Notes: generated from the sequence alone by a model not told the origin. A DNA stretch of 64,000 nucleotides from Actinoallomurus liliacearum (GCF_039542035.1 NZ_BAABHJ010000016.1:1-64000), one strand, 5' to 3'. Shown: positions 51,435 to 59,906, numbered from the stretch's first letter. A program made the numbers and translations.

Positions 51435-51869
51435 ATGGCGGACCGTACGAGCTCCAGCATCACCATCGAGGCTGAAAAGCCAGAGATCATGGCGGTCATC
51501 GCCGATTTTGCGGAATACCCTGAATGGGCGGAAGGGATCACCGCGGCCGAGGTCGTCGCCGCCGGAGACGACGGCCGCGCCGAACAGGTGCGGATCACGC
51601 TGGAGGCTGGGCCGATCAAGGACACCTACGTCCTGGCCTATGACTGGGACGACGACGAAGCGGTGCACTGGCACCTCGCGGAGCGCGGCACCATGCTCAC
51701 CGGCATGACCGGCGCCTACCGCCTCGCCGAGCGCGGCGGCGACACCGAGGTGACGTACGAGCTCGCCGTGGACGTGCGCGTTCCCATGATCGGTATGGTC
51801 AAGCGGAAGGCGGAGAAGCGCATCATCGACACGGCCCTCAAAGGGCTGAAACGACGTGTCGAGGGATAG
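51435..51869 (+). CDS. SRPBCC-family protein (polyketide cyclase/START-like fold)
   Basis: A 144-residue helix-grip protein that likely binds a hydrophobic ligand: MADRTSSSITIEAEKPEIMA, FAEYPEWAEGI, and a C-terminal helix RKAEKRIIDTALKGLKRRVEG. Orthologues lie here in mycobacteria (Rv2185c region) and Streptomyces. The real ligand is unknown. GAAAGAAGGAAA precedes the ATG. Confidence 0.88.
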   Translation: MADRTSSSITIEAEKPEIMAVIADFAEYPEWAEGITAAEVVAAGDDGRAEQVRITLEAGPIKDTYVLAYDWDDDEAVHWHLAERGTMLTGMTGAYRLAERGGDTEVTYELAVDVRVPMIGMVKRKAEKRIIDTALKGLKRRVEG

Positions 51870-51987
51870 CCGATGCGACGGGCACCGAGAGCGGGCGCGG
51901 CCCCGGCCGCCGCGGGCCACCCCGTGGCGCGCGCGCACCCTCCGAGACGGTACGGTTTCACGCCGGACGATAGGTAGATGATGACCA

Positions 51988-52338
51988 ATGAGTGAGCAGC
52001 CACCATCCGTGCTGTACGAGGCCGTGCGCCTCGTCGACACGCTCCGTCGGCGGTTCAACGCCGGCGGCGGGTCGAAGGACGACGTATGGAGCCAGGCCAC
52101 CAGCGAAGCGTGGGGCGACCACTTCGCGACCGGCGCGCCCGAGTGCCGCTACTGCCCGGTGTGCCGGGCGATCGCGGCGTCTCGCGAGTCCGGTCCGGAG
52201 GTCCTCTCCCACGTGATGGCGGCGGGTGAGCAGCTCTACTCGGCGGTCCGTGAGGCGATGGCAGGGTTCGAGCGCACGCGGCCGCGCCCCCGCGCGGCGG
52301 GCGACGACCCGGCGGGCGCCGGCACGGCGACGGGTTGA
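51988..52338 (+). CDS. Hypothetical protein with CxxCPxC motif upstream of glucokinase
   Basis: A 116-residue protein with a conserved-looking N-terminus (VLYEAVRLVDTLRRRF), the cysteine cluster ECRYCPVCRAIAAS, a helical stretch (GPEVLSHVMAAGEQLYSAVREAM), and an Ala/Pro-rich tail. It may bind zinc. It lies 17 bases before glkA; in S. coelicolor an unrelated-named gene (SCO2127) also precedes glkA and influences it, but I cannot say these are orthologues. Confidence 0.82.
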   Translation: MSEQPPSVLYEAVRLVDTLRRRFNAGGGSKDDVWSQATSEAWGDHFATGAPECRYCPVCRAIAASRESGPEVLSHVMAAGEQLYSAVREAMAGFERTRPRPRAAGDDPAGAGTATG

Positions 52339-52354
52339 CGGAGGAGAAGCGTCC

Positions 52355-53302
52355 ATGACGCTGACCATTGGTGTGGATGTCGGCGGTACGAAGGTCGCCG
52401 CCGGAGTGGTCGACGACCGTGGGCGGATTCTGGAGAAGGTGCGTCGGCCGACGCCGTCCACGAGCCCGCACGAGACGGCCCGGGTGATCGCGGAGGTCGT
52501 CGAGCTCCTCAAGAGCCGCTTCGGCGAGGTCGAGGCGGTCGGTCTCGGCGCCGCCGGGTTCGTGGACGAGAGTCGCGCCACGGTGCTCTTCGCCCCGAAC
52601 CTCGCCTGGCGCGACGAGCCCATCAAGAAGAAGGTCGAGGGCGAGGTCGGCCTCCCGGTCGTCGTGGAGAACGACGCGAACGCCATCGCCTGGGGCGAGG
52701 CGAAGTTCGGCGCCGGCCGCGGCGAGGACCACATGATCCTCGTCGCCCTCGGCACGGGCATCGGCGGCGGCCTGATCCTGAACGGCGAGCTGTACCGCGG
52801 CCGCTTCGGCATCGGGGCGGAGTTCGGGCACTACCGGGTCGTCCCCGACGGCCGGCGCTGCGGCTGCGGCAACCGCGGCTGCTGGGAGCAGTACGCCTCC
52901 GGCAACGCCCTGGTCGCCGAGGCCCGCGAGATCGCCCGGGTGTCCCCGGCGCTCGCCGGCCGGCTGCTCGAGCTGGGCGACGGCAGGCCCGAGGGCATCA
53001 GCGGCCCGGAGATCACCGAGGCGGCACGCGAGGGCGACAGCGCGGCGCTGGAGTGCTTCCGCACGATCGCCCGCTGGGTCGGGCAGGGCCTCGCCGACCT
53101 GGCGGCCATCCTCGACCCCGGGGCGTTCGTCATCGGCGGCGGCCTGTCGGAGGCGGGCGACCTGCTGCTCGGGCCGACGCGGGAGGCCTTCGAGAACGCC
53201 CTCACCGGCCGGGGCCACCGCGCGTTCGCCGACATCAGGATCGCCGAGCTCGGCCCGGACGCCGGCATCGTCGGCGCCGCCGACCTCGCGCGCTCCCGCT
53301 AG
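52355..53302 (+). CDS. glkA: ROK-family glucokinase
   Basis: Phosphorylates glucose to glucose 6-phosphate; in Streptomyces also central to carbon catabolite repression. The 315 residues show the ATP loop DVGGTKVAAGVV, the catalytic ENDANAIAWGEA, GTGIGGGLI, the ROK zinc motif CGCGNRGCWEQYASG and GGGLSEAGDLLL. The ATG at 52355 follows GGAGGAGAAG. It lies near a phosphofructokinase gene in this window. Confidence 0.96.
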   Translation: MTLTIGVDVGGTKVAAGVVDDRGRILEKVRRPTPSTSPHETARVIAEVVELLKSRFGEVEAVGLGAAGFVDESRATVLFAPNLAWRDEPIKKKVEGEVGLPVVVENDANAIAWGEAKFGAGRGEDHMILVALGTGIGGGLILNGELYRGRFGIGAEFGHYRVVPDGRRCGCGNRGCWEQYASGNALVAEAREIARVSPALAGRLLELGDGRPEGISGPEITEAAREGDSAALECFRTIARWVGQGLADLAAILDPGAFVIGGGLSEAGDLLLGPTREAFENALTGRGHRAFADIRIAELGPDAGIVGAADLARSR

Positions 53303-53327
53303 GACAGCGAGCCACCGGACCTCCTGG

Positions 53328-54035
53328 ATGCCCACCGTTCGACTGGTCAGCTACAACATCCGGTCGATGCGGGACGACCGGGCGGCGCTCGTCCGCGTCG
53401 TCCGGCGGCTGCGGCCGGACATCCTCTGCGTGCAGGAGGCTCCGCGCTTCCAGCTCTGGCGGTACCGGCGGAGGTGGCTCGCCCGGCGTGCCGCGCTCGT
53501 CCCGGTGGCGCTGCGGCGCGGCCGCGTCGCCGGGCTGCAGCTGTACGCCGGAGCGCGGGCCACCGCCCTGCACGGACGGCACCGCCTGCTGTCGCCCGTA
53601 CCCGACATGCACCAGCGTGGCCTCGCGCTGGCGCTGTTCGAGGTCGGCGGCGTCCGGCTGGTCGCAGCGAGCGTCCACCTCGACCTCGCCGCCGAGCCGC
53701 GCCGCCGCCACGCCGCGGAGATCATCGAGGAGCTCGACCGCGTCCGCGCGGAGACCGGCGCGCCGGTCGTGGTGGCCGGGGACGTCAACGAGGAGTCCGG
53801 GGGCGCGGCCTGGGACCTGCTCGCCGAGCGCTTCCAGGACGCGGGCGCGACCGCGCCGTACGGGCTCCGGGAGACGTTCAGCGCCGCGAACCCGACGCGC
53901 CGGATCGACGGCGTCTTCGCCGACCACGGCATCGAGGTCCTGCGCTGCGGCGTACCCGACGACCCCGAACTGCTCACCGACTACCCGGCCGCCACCGACC
54001 ACCGTCCCGTCCTCGCCGAACTGCGCGTCGGCTGA
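53328..54035 (+). CDS. Endonuclease/exonuclease/phosphatase-fold protein
   Basis: A 235-residue EEP-fold hydrolase: LVSYNIRSMRDDRAALV, CVQEAPRF (Glu ligand), VAGDVNEESG, and the end TDHRPVLAEL. The substrate (nucleic acid or phospholipid) is not determinable. The motif SYNIRSMR and the metal ligands are complete. It starts 25 bases after glkA. Confidence 0.9.
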   Translation: MPTVRLVSYNIRSMRDDRAALVRVVRRLRPDILCVQEAPRFQLWRYRRRWLARRAALVPVALRRGRVAGLQLYAGARATALHGRHRLLSPVPDMHQRGLALALFEVGGVRLVAASVHLDLAAEPRRRHAAEIIEELDRVRAETGAPVVVAGDVNEESGGAAWDLLAERFQDAGATAPYGLRETFSAANPTRRIDGVFADHGIEVLRCGVPDDPELLTDYPAATDHRPVLAELRVG

Positions 54036-54068
54036 CGCCCGCTCCGCGCCGGACCGGCCGCGGACCGA

Positions 54069-54812
54069 TCATCCGCCGGCGAGAGCGCGCCGCGCCGCCC
54101 GGTCGTCGATGACCACGGTGCCGACGATCTTGTCGTGCAGGCACTGGTGGAGGGGCGGGTCCCAGAACTGCCACAGCACGTTGAGCATGCTCAGCAGGCC
54201 CACCATCGGCACGATCTGGAGGGCGGCGAATCCGGGCGGATAGACCGCCGCGCGCAGGTACGCCTTCCCGGTGGACAGCGGGGCGCCGGGCGGCGTCGCC
54301 CGCACGACGCGCAGGCCCAGCCATCGCTTGCCCAGGGTCCTGCCCCACGCGGCGAGCTGCGCGCCCTCGTACAGGACGATGACCACGGTCACGATGAGGA
54401 ACGAGCCCACGGCGCCCAGCGCGGCCAGGCCGGAGTCGCCGTCGGGGGCCAGGTAGTGCACCCAGAGCCACACGAGCGTGACCGGCACCGCCGCGATGGC
54501 CATCATGAGCACGGCGTCGATCATCCGGGCCAGGAGCCGCTTGCCCCGATGCGCGAGCGGCAGCACCGGGGCGGAGGCCGGATCGCCCGGCACCGGTCCG
54601 TACGGAGGCGCGGCCGCCGGATCAACCGGCGGCCGATAGGCGGGCGGCGGACCGTACGGGCCGGGCGCCGCCTGCGCCTCTCCGGGCGGCGGATCGTGGG
54701 GACCGGGCGCCGCCGATGCCTGCTCGGTGGGCGGTGCGTGCGCGCCGGACGCCGCCGGCACCTCCCCGGGCGGTTCGTGCTCTTCGCTCAGTACTGGCTC
54801 TTCGCCGGGCAT
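54069..54812 (-). CDS. RDD-family membrane protein
   Basis: A 247-residue protein with a Pro/Ala/Glu-rich, disordered N-terminal half (about 1-90), then an RDD domain with three or four helices: GKRLLARMIDAVLMMAIA carries the R-D pair, and GRTLGKRWLGLRVVR is the second motif. Function unknown; RDD proteins are often transport-related. The start is ATG 54812 with GAGG upstream. It converges with the EEP gene. Confidence 0.88.
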   Translation of the reverse strand: MPGEEPVLSEEHEPPGEVPAASGAHAPPTEQASAAPGPHDPPPGEAQAAPGPYGPPPAYRPPVDPAAAPPYGPVPGDPASAPVLPLAHRGKRLLARMIDAVLMMAIAAVPVTLVWLWVHYLAPDGDSGLAALGAVGSFLIVTVVIVLYEGAQLAAWGRTLGKRWLGLRVVRATPPGAPLSTGKAYLRAAVYPPGFAALQIVPMVGLLSMLNVLWQFWDPPLHQCLHDKIVGTVVIDDRAARRALAGG

Positions 54813-54944
54813 GAGATACCTCGCGGTTTTCGAACGGCCTGGCCGCCGATCGTAGCGGTACGACGCGGGACGCCGCCGGGCGTTCACGCGCGAGGTGTCT
54901 CCGCCGTGATCTCAGGTGGGGAGCGTGACCGTCGATCGAGCCCG

Positions 54945-55646
54945 TCAGACGACGGCGCCGTCGTCGTCCGGGGGATCGTCGCCCATGCGGAGGACAAGTG
55001 CCACGAAGCCGCCGATGAAAGCCGCGACGGCGGCGAACGCCGCCCAGCTCGGCACGGCCCAGCCGAGGAACACCGACAGCACCAGGTACACCGGACCGCC
55101 GAGCAGCGCGATCCACGCGAACCGCGTCATCGGGTCCGCCTTCGGCAGCGGCGGCGGGGGAGGCGGAACGAAGTGCTCGTCCTCGTCCTCGGCCGCGGGC
55201 TTGACGACGCGGGCCGTCGCGGTGCGCTCCGACCCGGAGTCCTCCAGCGCGGGCCCGGCCGTGTCCTCCGGACCGTCGTCGAGGTTCTCCTCGGCGGGCC
55301 ACGGCGTCTCGCCGTCGACCGTCGGAAGGTCGAACCCCGCCACGATCTCGGCGAAGATCTCGTCCTCGTCGCGGGAGGCCGCGTAGTCGGCGCGCAGCTC
55401 GGGGAGGTGCCTTTCCAGGATGTCCTCGGCGGCCTGCCGGGCCTCCGCGTCGGCGTACAGCCGGTCGGTGGGCTCCTCGGGCAGCCGCACGTCGAGGTAA
55501 CCGCCGGTCTTGCCCGGCGCCGGGGCTGCGTAGGCGGCGATGCCCGCCTCCCGGAGGGCGGACAGCATCGCGTCGGCGAGTTGCGGAGACAGGTCGGCGA
55601 GCGGGACGTAGGCGTCCGCCGTGAGTCCGTTGCCCCGCCGACTCAT
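54945..55646 (-). CDS. Conserved membrane protein with acidic tail
   Basis: A 233-residue protein: N-terminal soluble domain (YVPLADLSPQLADAMLSALREAG ... GYLDVRLPEEPTDRLYAD), a Glu/Asp-rich linker, PPPPPPLPKADP, and two C-terminal helices (WIALLGGPVYLVLSVFLGW and AFAAVAAFIGGFVALVLRM). It is typical of actinobacteria; function unknown. The ATG overlaps the stop of a 28-codon ORF (ATGA). Confidence 0.87.
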   Translation of the reverse strand: MSRRGNGLTADAYVPLADLSPQLADAMLSALREAGIAAYAAPAPGKTGGYLDVRLPEEPTDRLYADAEARQAAEDILERHLPELRADYAASRDEDEIFAEIVAGFDLPTVDGETPWPAEENLDDGPEDTAGPALEDSGSERTATARVVKPAAEDEDEHFVPPPPPPLPKADPMTRFAWIALLGGPVYLVLSVFLGWAVPSWAAFAAVAAFIGGFVALVLRMGDDPPDDDGAVV

Positions 55647-55729
55647 ACCCCGGTCTCCCGTCGCATCGTGGCCAGGCCGTCGTGCGGCACGTCGGTCACG
55701 CGCGACCGGACGTCCGGCGTCAACGCCAT
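55643..55729 (-). CDS. 28-residue mini-ORF coupled to the membrane protein gene
   Basis: Starts ATG 55729 after a strong GGGGAGG and reads MALTPDVRSRVTDVPH ... ending RRETGV; its TGA overlaps the ATG of the next gene. It could be a real small protein or a coupling leader. The frame extends further upstream but without a ribosome site. Confidence 0.5.
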   Translation of the reverse strand: MALTPDVRSRVTDVPHDGLATMRRETGV

Positions 55730-55849
55730 GGCGCCTCCCCTCGAACTGCCATCGGCCGACGCTTCAAAGATGAGCCTACGGCCCCCGCGCCGCGCAAGGT
55801 CGAAAACGTGCCGTGTGTGGATGTGGGTGTGTCCGGCCTGAGATGGGAA

Positions 55850-55862
55850 GATGATTATCATC
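55850..55862. promoter_or_regulatory. AT-rich palindrome GATGATTATCATC upstream of plsC
   Basis: Perfect 13-bp palindrome in a divergent region of a very GC-rich genome, 42 bases before the chosen plsC start. The core TGATTATCA has the look of Fur/Zur-family half-sites, but no match to a consensus is claimed. Confidence 0.45.
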
Positions 55863-55904
55863 CCACGGACGGGTGAACGGCAGGGGGTAACGAAAGGCGG
55901 GGCG

Positions 55905-56672
55905 TTGTTCTACTGGGTCGTCAAGGCCATCTTGGGTCCCATTCTGTATCTGGTCTGGCGACCGCGGGCGCACGGCACGCGCAATGTTCCGCGGCACGGT
56001 CCGGCCATCCTGGCCGGCAACCACCTCTCCTTCGCCGACCACTTCTTCGGGCCGCTGCCGTTGCCGCGCAAGGTGACGTTCCTGGCCAAGGCCGAGTACT
56101 TCACCGGAACGGGGCTGAAGGGCCTCCTCAGCCGGCTGTTCTTCAGCGGCGTCGGGCAGGTGCCCATCGACCGTACGGGCGGCCGGGCGAGCGAGGCGGC
56201 GCTGCGGACCGGGCTGCGGGTGCTGGCCGAGGGCAGGTTGCTCGGCATCTACCCGGAGGGCACGCGCGTCCCGGACGGCCGGCTGTACCGCGGCAAGACC
56301 GGCGTGGCGCGGCTGGCCCTGGAGTCGCGCGCGCCGGTCGTCCCGATGGCCATGATCAACACTTTCGAGCTGATGCCCGCCGGGCGGCCGCTGCCCAAGT
56401 TGCGCCCCCGTCCGGAGGTGCGGTTCGGCGAGCCGCTCGACTTCTCCCGGTACTACGGCATGGCGCACGACAGGGTCGTGCTGCGCGCGGTCACCGACGA
56501 GATCATGTACGCCATCATGCGGTTGTCCGGCCAGGAGTACGTCGACCGCTACGCCGCGGACGTCAAGGACGACGCCGCGCCCGGTCCCGCCGTGGCGGAG
56601 GAACCGGCGGACGATCTCACCCGAGCGGAAGAGCAGGGTGCCGAGGGAGCATCAAACACCTCGAAGGGCTGA
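55905..56672 (+). CDS. plsC: 1-acyl-sn-glycerol-3-phosphate acyltransferase
   Basis: Makes phosphatidic acid from lysophosphatidate. The 255-residue protein has an N-terminal membrane helix (FYWVVKAILGPILYLVW), the catalytic NHLSFADH (HX4D), VPIDRTGG and the PEGTR motif. TTG 55905 follows AAAGGCGGGG and gives the family-like start; an ATG at 55851 is in frame but lies inside an AT-rich palindrome. The C-terminal ~35 residues are disordered and acidic. Equivalent to M. tuberculosis Rv2182c in position. Confidence 0.92.
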   Translation: MFYWVVKAILGPILYLVWRPRAHGTRNVPRHGPAILAGNHLSFADHFFGPLPLPRKVTFLAKAEYFTGTGLKGLLSRLFFSGVGQVPIDRTGGRASEAALRTGLRVLAEGRLLGIYPEGTRVPDGRLYRGKTGVARLALESRAPVVPMAMINTFELMPAGRPLPKLRPRPEVRFGEPLDFSRYYGMAHDRVVLRAVTDEIMYAIMRLSGQEYVDRYAADVKDDAAPGPAVAEEPADDLTRAEEQGAEGASNTSKG

Positions 56673-56805
56673 TCAGAGGGGCCGCTTTCCGCTATGGTCT
56701 AGACCAATCGGAGCGGTGTGCCCGGTGGGCGCGCCGTCTTCGATCAGGTCCTACCCGCGCCACTAGGCTGGCGGGTGAATCCAGGGTTACACGGAGGAGT
56801 TGGGC

Positions 56806-57831
56806 ATGCGAGTCGGAGTGCTGACCGGCGGCGGTGACTGCCCCGGGCTGAACGCCGTCATCCGCGCCGTTGTCCGCAAGGGCATCCAGGTCTACGGATA
56901 CGAGTTCGTCGGCTTCCGCGACGGCTGGCGTGGTCCGCTCGAGGGCGACACCACGCCGCTCGACGTCCAGGCGGTCCGCGGCATCCTGCCGCGCGGCGGC
57001 ACCATCCTCGGCTCGTCCCGGACGAACCCGATCAAGATCGAGGGCGGCGTCGAGCGGATCAAGGACAACCTCGCCGGGCTGGGCGTCGACGCGCTCATCG
57101 CCATCGGCGGCGAGGACACCCTGGGTGTGGCGCGTCAGCTGCACGACAGGGGGGTCAAGGTGGTCGGCGTTCCCAAGACCATCGACAACGACCTCAACGC
57201 CACCGACTACACCTTCGGGTTCGACACCGCGGTCAACATCGCGATGGAGGCCATCGACCGGCTGCACACCACGGCCGAGTCGCACCACCGCGCGCTGATC
57301 TGCGAGGTCATGGGCCGGCACGCGGGCTGGATCGCGCTGCACGCCGGCATGGCGTCGGGTGCGAACGTCATCCTCATCCCGGAGAAGCCCTTCGACATCG
57401 AGAAGGTCTGCGGGTACGTCGAGAGCCGCTTCCAGACGAAGTACGCCCCCATCATCGTGGTCGCCGAGGGCGCCCACCCGGTCGACGGCCAGATGGACGT
57501 GCAGACGCAGGAGCTCGACGCCTTCGGTCACGTGCGCCTCGGCGGCATCGGTGAGCGTCTCGCCGCCGAGATCGAGAAGCGCACCGGCAAGGAGGCCCGC
57601 ACCACGGTCCTCGGCCACATCCAGCGCGGCGGCACCCCGACCGCGTTCGACCGCGTGCTGGCCACCCGGTTCGGCGTGCACGCCATCGACGCGGTGCACG
57701 ACGGCGCGTACGGCAAGATGGTCGGCCTGCAGGGCACCGAGATCGTCCGCGTCGACCTGAGCGCCGCCACCGACCAGCTCAAGACCGTCCCGGTCCAGCG
57801 CTACGAGGAGGCCGAGGTCTTCTTCGGCTGA
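56806..57831 (+). CDS. pfp: 6-phosphofructokinase, probably pyrophosphate-dependent
   Basis: Phosphorylates fructose 6-phosphate. The 341-residue chain aligns to group A PFKs: GVLTGGGDCPGLN, PKTIDNDL, MGRHAGWIAL, and GHIQRGGTPTAFDR. Two specificity positions read D104 (GGED104T) and K124 (VPK124TIDND). Asp104 plus Lys124 is the pattern of PPi-dependent enzymes; ATP enzymes have Gly104. The ATG 56806 follows GGAGGAG. A PPi enzyme would make the step reversible and save ATP. Confidence 0.93.
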   Translation: MRVGVLTGGGDCPGLNAVIRAVVRKGIQVYGYEFVGFRDGWRGPLEGDTTPLDVQAVRGILPRGGTILGSSRTNPIKIEGGVERIKDNLAGLGVDALIAIGGEDTLGVARQLHDRGVKVVGVPKTIDNDLNATDYTFGFDTAVNIAMEAIDRLHTTAESHHRALICEVMGRHAGWIALHAGMASGANVILIPEKPFDIEKVCGYVESRFQTKYAPIIVVAEGAHPVDGQMDVQTQELDAFGHVRLGGIGERLAAEIEKRTGKEARTTVLGHIQRGGTPTAFDRVLATRFGVHAIDAVHDGAYGKMVGLQGTEIVRVDLSAATDQLKTVPVQRYEEAEVFFG

Positions 57832-57861
57832 TCGCCGAGGCTTTCCGGCCCGTACGATCGT

Positions 57862-57893
57862 TGAAGGCACCGCACCGGAGTGTGGTGCCTTCA
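57862..57893 (+). terminator. Terminator after pfp
   Basis: TGAAGGCACC / GGTGCCTTCA stem with an inner weak pairing, 30 bases beyond the stop, followed by TCATT. Confidence 0.78.
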
Positions 57894-58027
57894 TCATTCG
57901 AACGGCCGTCCGATCGGTGACACTGGAAGGGAACAGCGACCGCCGGCCGGGCGTTCGGTCCAGACAGTCGCGTTCGTGCGCGACACTTGATGTTCGCACC
58001 CGTCAGTGTCCGCTGGAGGTAGGACGC

Positions 58028-59281
58028 ATGCCCACGCTCGAAACCACGACGCAGCCCCAGAACGCCGAGCGGCCCGCCGTCGTCGGTGAGCCCTGCGTTC
58101 TCCTCAAACTGGGGGAGATCGTCCTCAAGGGCAAGAACCGCGAGCTGTTCGAGCGGCGGCTGCAGAACAACATCCGGGCCGCCGTGAAGGGGCTCGGCAT
58201 AAAGATCAACATCTGGCAGCGCGAGGGCGTCATCGTCGTCCGCACCGAGAGCGGCGAACTGGCCGACGTCGACGCCGTCGCCCGGCGGCTCACCGACGTG
58301 ATGGGCATCGTGTGGGTGCACCGCGCCTGGCGGGTGGCCAAGGAGGTCGACGCGACCGTCCAGGCGGCCCTCGACCTCGTCGCGCAGCACCCCGCGCTGG
58401 CCCGCAAGGGCGCGTTCGCCATCCGCGCGCGCCGCCGCGACAAGCGCTTCCCGATCACCTCCTCCGACCTCAACGCCCTCGTCGGCGCGAAGGTGAAGGA
58501 GCGCTACGACCTGCCGGTCAACCTCAAGAACCCCGACCTGGCGGTGTTCATCGAGGTCGACCAGCGAGAGGTCTTCGTCTTCACCGACGGCATGCCCGGT
58601 GCCGGCGGCCTGCCGGTCGGCATGAGCGGCCGGGCGCTGGTGCTGATGTCGGGCGGCATCGACTCGCCCGTCGCCGCGTACCGCATGATGCGCCGTGGGC
58701 TGCGGGTCGACTTCCTGCACTTCTCCGGGATGCCGTTCACCGGCCCGGAGTCGATCTACAAGGCGTACGCCCTGGTGCGCGAGCTGGACAAGTTCCAGGG
58801 CGGGTCGCGGCTGTTCGTCGTGCCGTTCGGCAAGGCGCAGCAGCAGATCAAGTCCTCCGGAGCCGACCGGCTGCAGATCGTCGCGCAGCGCCGCCTGATG
58901 CTGAAGACGGCGGAGGTCGTCGTGGGGAACCTCGGCGGCGCGGCGCTCATCACCGGCGACTCGCTCGGCCAGGTCAGCAGCCAGACCATGCAGAACATCA
59001 CGGCCCTCGACGACGCGGTGAGCCTGCCGATCCTGCGCCCGCTCATCGGCATGGACAAGACCGAGATCATGGCCGAGGCCCGGAAGATCCACACCCTGAG
59101 CATCTCGGAACTGCCCGACGAGGACTGCTGCACCGTCCTCACCCCCCGCCGCGCCGAGACCCGCGCCAAGATCGAGGACCTCCGGCAGATCGAGAAGCGC
59201 CTCGACGCGGAGGAGATGGCCGAGCAGCTCGCCACCAACCTCCAGGAGCACCGCCCCTCCTACGGCGAACCCACCGCCTGA
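58028..59281 (+). CDS. thiI: tRNA 4-thiouridine synthase ThiI
   Basis: Adenylates and thiolates U8 of tRNA. The 417-residue protein has an N-terminal ferredoxin-like/THUMP region (LKLGEIVLKGKNRELFERRL, AFAIRARRRDKRFPITSSDL) and the PP-loop SGGIDSPVAA at about 208. The C-terminal rhodanese domain of the enterobacterial enzyme is absent, as in many actinobacteria, so sulfur must come from a separate carrier. A TusA-like protein and a cysteine desulfurase are encoded elsewhere in this window. Confidence 0.95.
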   Translation: MPTLETTTQPQNAERPAVVGEPCVLLKLGEIVLKGKNRELFERRLQNNIRAAVKGLGIKINIWQREGVIVVRTESGELADVDAVARRLTDVMGIVWVHRAWRVAKEVDATVQAALDLVAQHPALARKGAFAIRARRRDKRFPITSSDLNALVGAKVKERYDLPVNLKNPDLAVFIEVDQREVFVFTDGMPGAGGLPVGMSGRALVLMSGGIDSPVAAYRMMRRGLRVDFLHFSGMPFTGPESIYKAYALVRELDKFQGGSRLFVVPFGKAQQQIKSSGADRLQIVAQRRLMLKTAEVVVGNLGGAALITGDSLGQVSSQTMQNITALDDAVSLPILRPLIGMDKTEIMAEARKIHTLSISELPDEDCCTVLTPRRAETRAKIEDLRQIEKRLDAEEMAEQLATNLQEHRPSYGEPTA

Positions 59282-59332
59282 GCATCCGAGACGACCGCCC
59301 GTCGCCGGAGCCGCGGCATGTACAGGGCTTGA

Positions 59333-59362
59333 GTGAGGCCCCGGCCAGAGCCGGGGCCTCAC
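59333..59362. terminator. Bidirectional terminator between thiI and the DUF397 remnant
   Basis: Perfect 13-bp stem GTGAGGCCCCGGC / GCCGGGGCCTCAC with loop CAGA, followed on the plus strand by TGTTT. Confidence 0.9.
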
Positions 59363-59374
59363 TGTTTCATGTGG

Positions 59375-59503
59375 CTACTTGATCGAGTCGAGGTCGAGCT
59401 CGGCGACTTCGACGCAGGTCGCGTTCCCGCTCCCGCTTCGGCTGCTCTTCCGCCAGGGCAGGCTGCGTACGGCGCTCTCGGGGATCACCATGAACTGGCT
59501 CAC
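59375..59503 (-). pseudogene. Shortened DUF397 protein
   Basis: Forty-two codons from GTG 59503, with the DUF397 core WRKSSRSGSGNATCVEVAEL, ending DLDSIK. Normal DUF397 proteins continue with an AVRDSKDP-type half of 25-30 residues, which is missing here. The GTG overlaps the stop of the DUF5753 fragment (GTGA), the usual arrangement of these gene pairs. Probably decayed; it may still be translated. Confidence 0.75.
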
Positions 59504-59769
59504 TCCTTGATCACAGCGGCGATGAACTCCGTCGATTCGTCAGGACTCAGCGCCGCAGCTGATTCGAGACCAGGGTGTGCGCCGGCTGCGTACGGCAGCA
59601 CGCGCAAACTGACGTTCGGTCGCCGAGCGGCGTCCAGAAGCACGCGGAGTTGGCTGCGCATGACCTCAGGGCCGCCGACCGGCCGCCGTAGCGCGGCCTC
59701 ATCGATGATCGCTATGAAGATCGGTGCGGTCCGGTCGGTACGCTGTCGACGACCAGGAGCCGACCGCAC
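59500..59769 (-). pseudogene. DUF5753 (Scr1-type XRE regulator) C-terminal remnant
   Basis: The readable part IIDEAALRRPVGGPEVMRSQL ... LRVLPYAAGAHPGL matches the ligand-like domain of Scr1-family XRE regulators, then jumps to a C-terminal tail SPDESTEFIAAVIKE. About 60 residues that normally lie between are gone, and the N-terminal helix-turn-helix is absent. A GTG at 59769 could start a 89-residue product, but the gene looks truncated at both levels. Confidence 0.75.
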
Positions 59770-59862
59770 GCCGTACGGGACTCGCGTGCTCGCGGCATGG
59801 ACTGCCGCATGACGGTAGAAGAGGGGCGAAACCGGGTCCGCCGCTGCCGGGGCGTCGTTCGT

Positions 59863-59906
59863 GGCCGTCTACACAGACGAGAAAATTCTCGCCTGTGTAG
59901 ACGGCC
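59863..59906. repeat. 44-bp near-perfect inverted repeat after EamA
   Basis: Arms GGCCGTCTACACAG and CTGTGTAGACGGCC (14 bp), one mismatch, then CGAGAA/TTCTCG with a two-base centre. It lies 14 bases beyond the EamA stop on the minus strand and probably acts as terminator; it is more A+T-rich than usual and borders the DUF5753 remnant. Confidence 0.75.
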
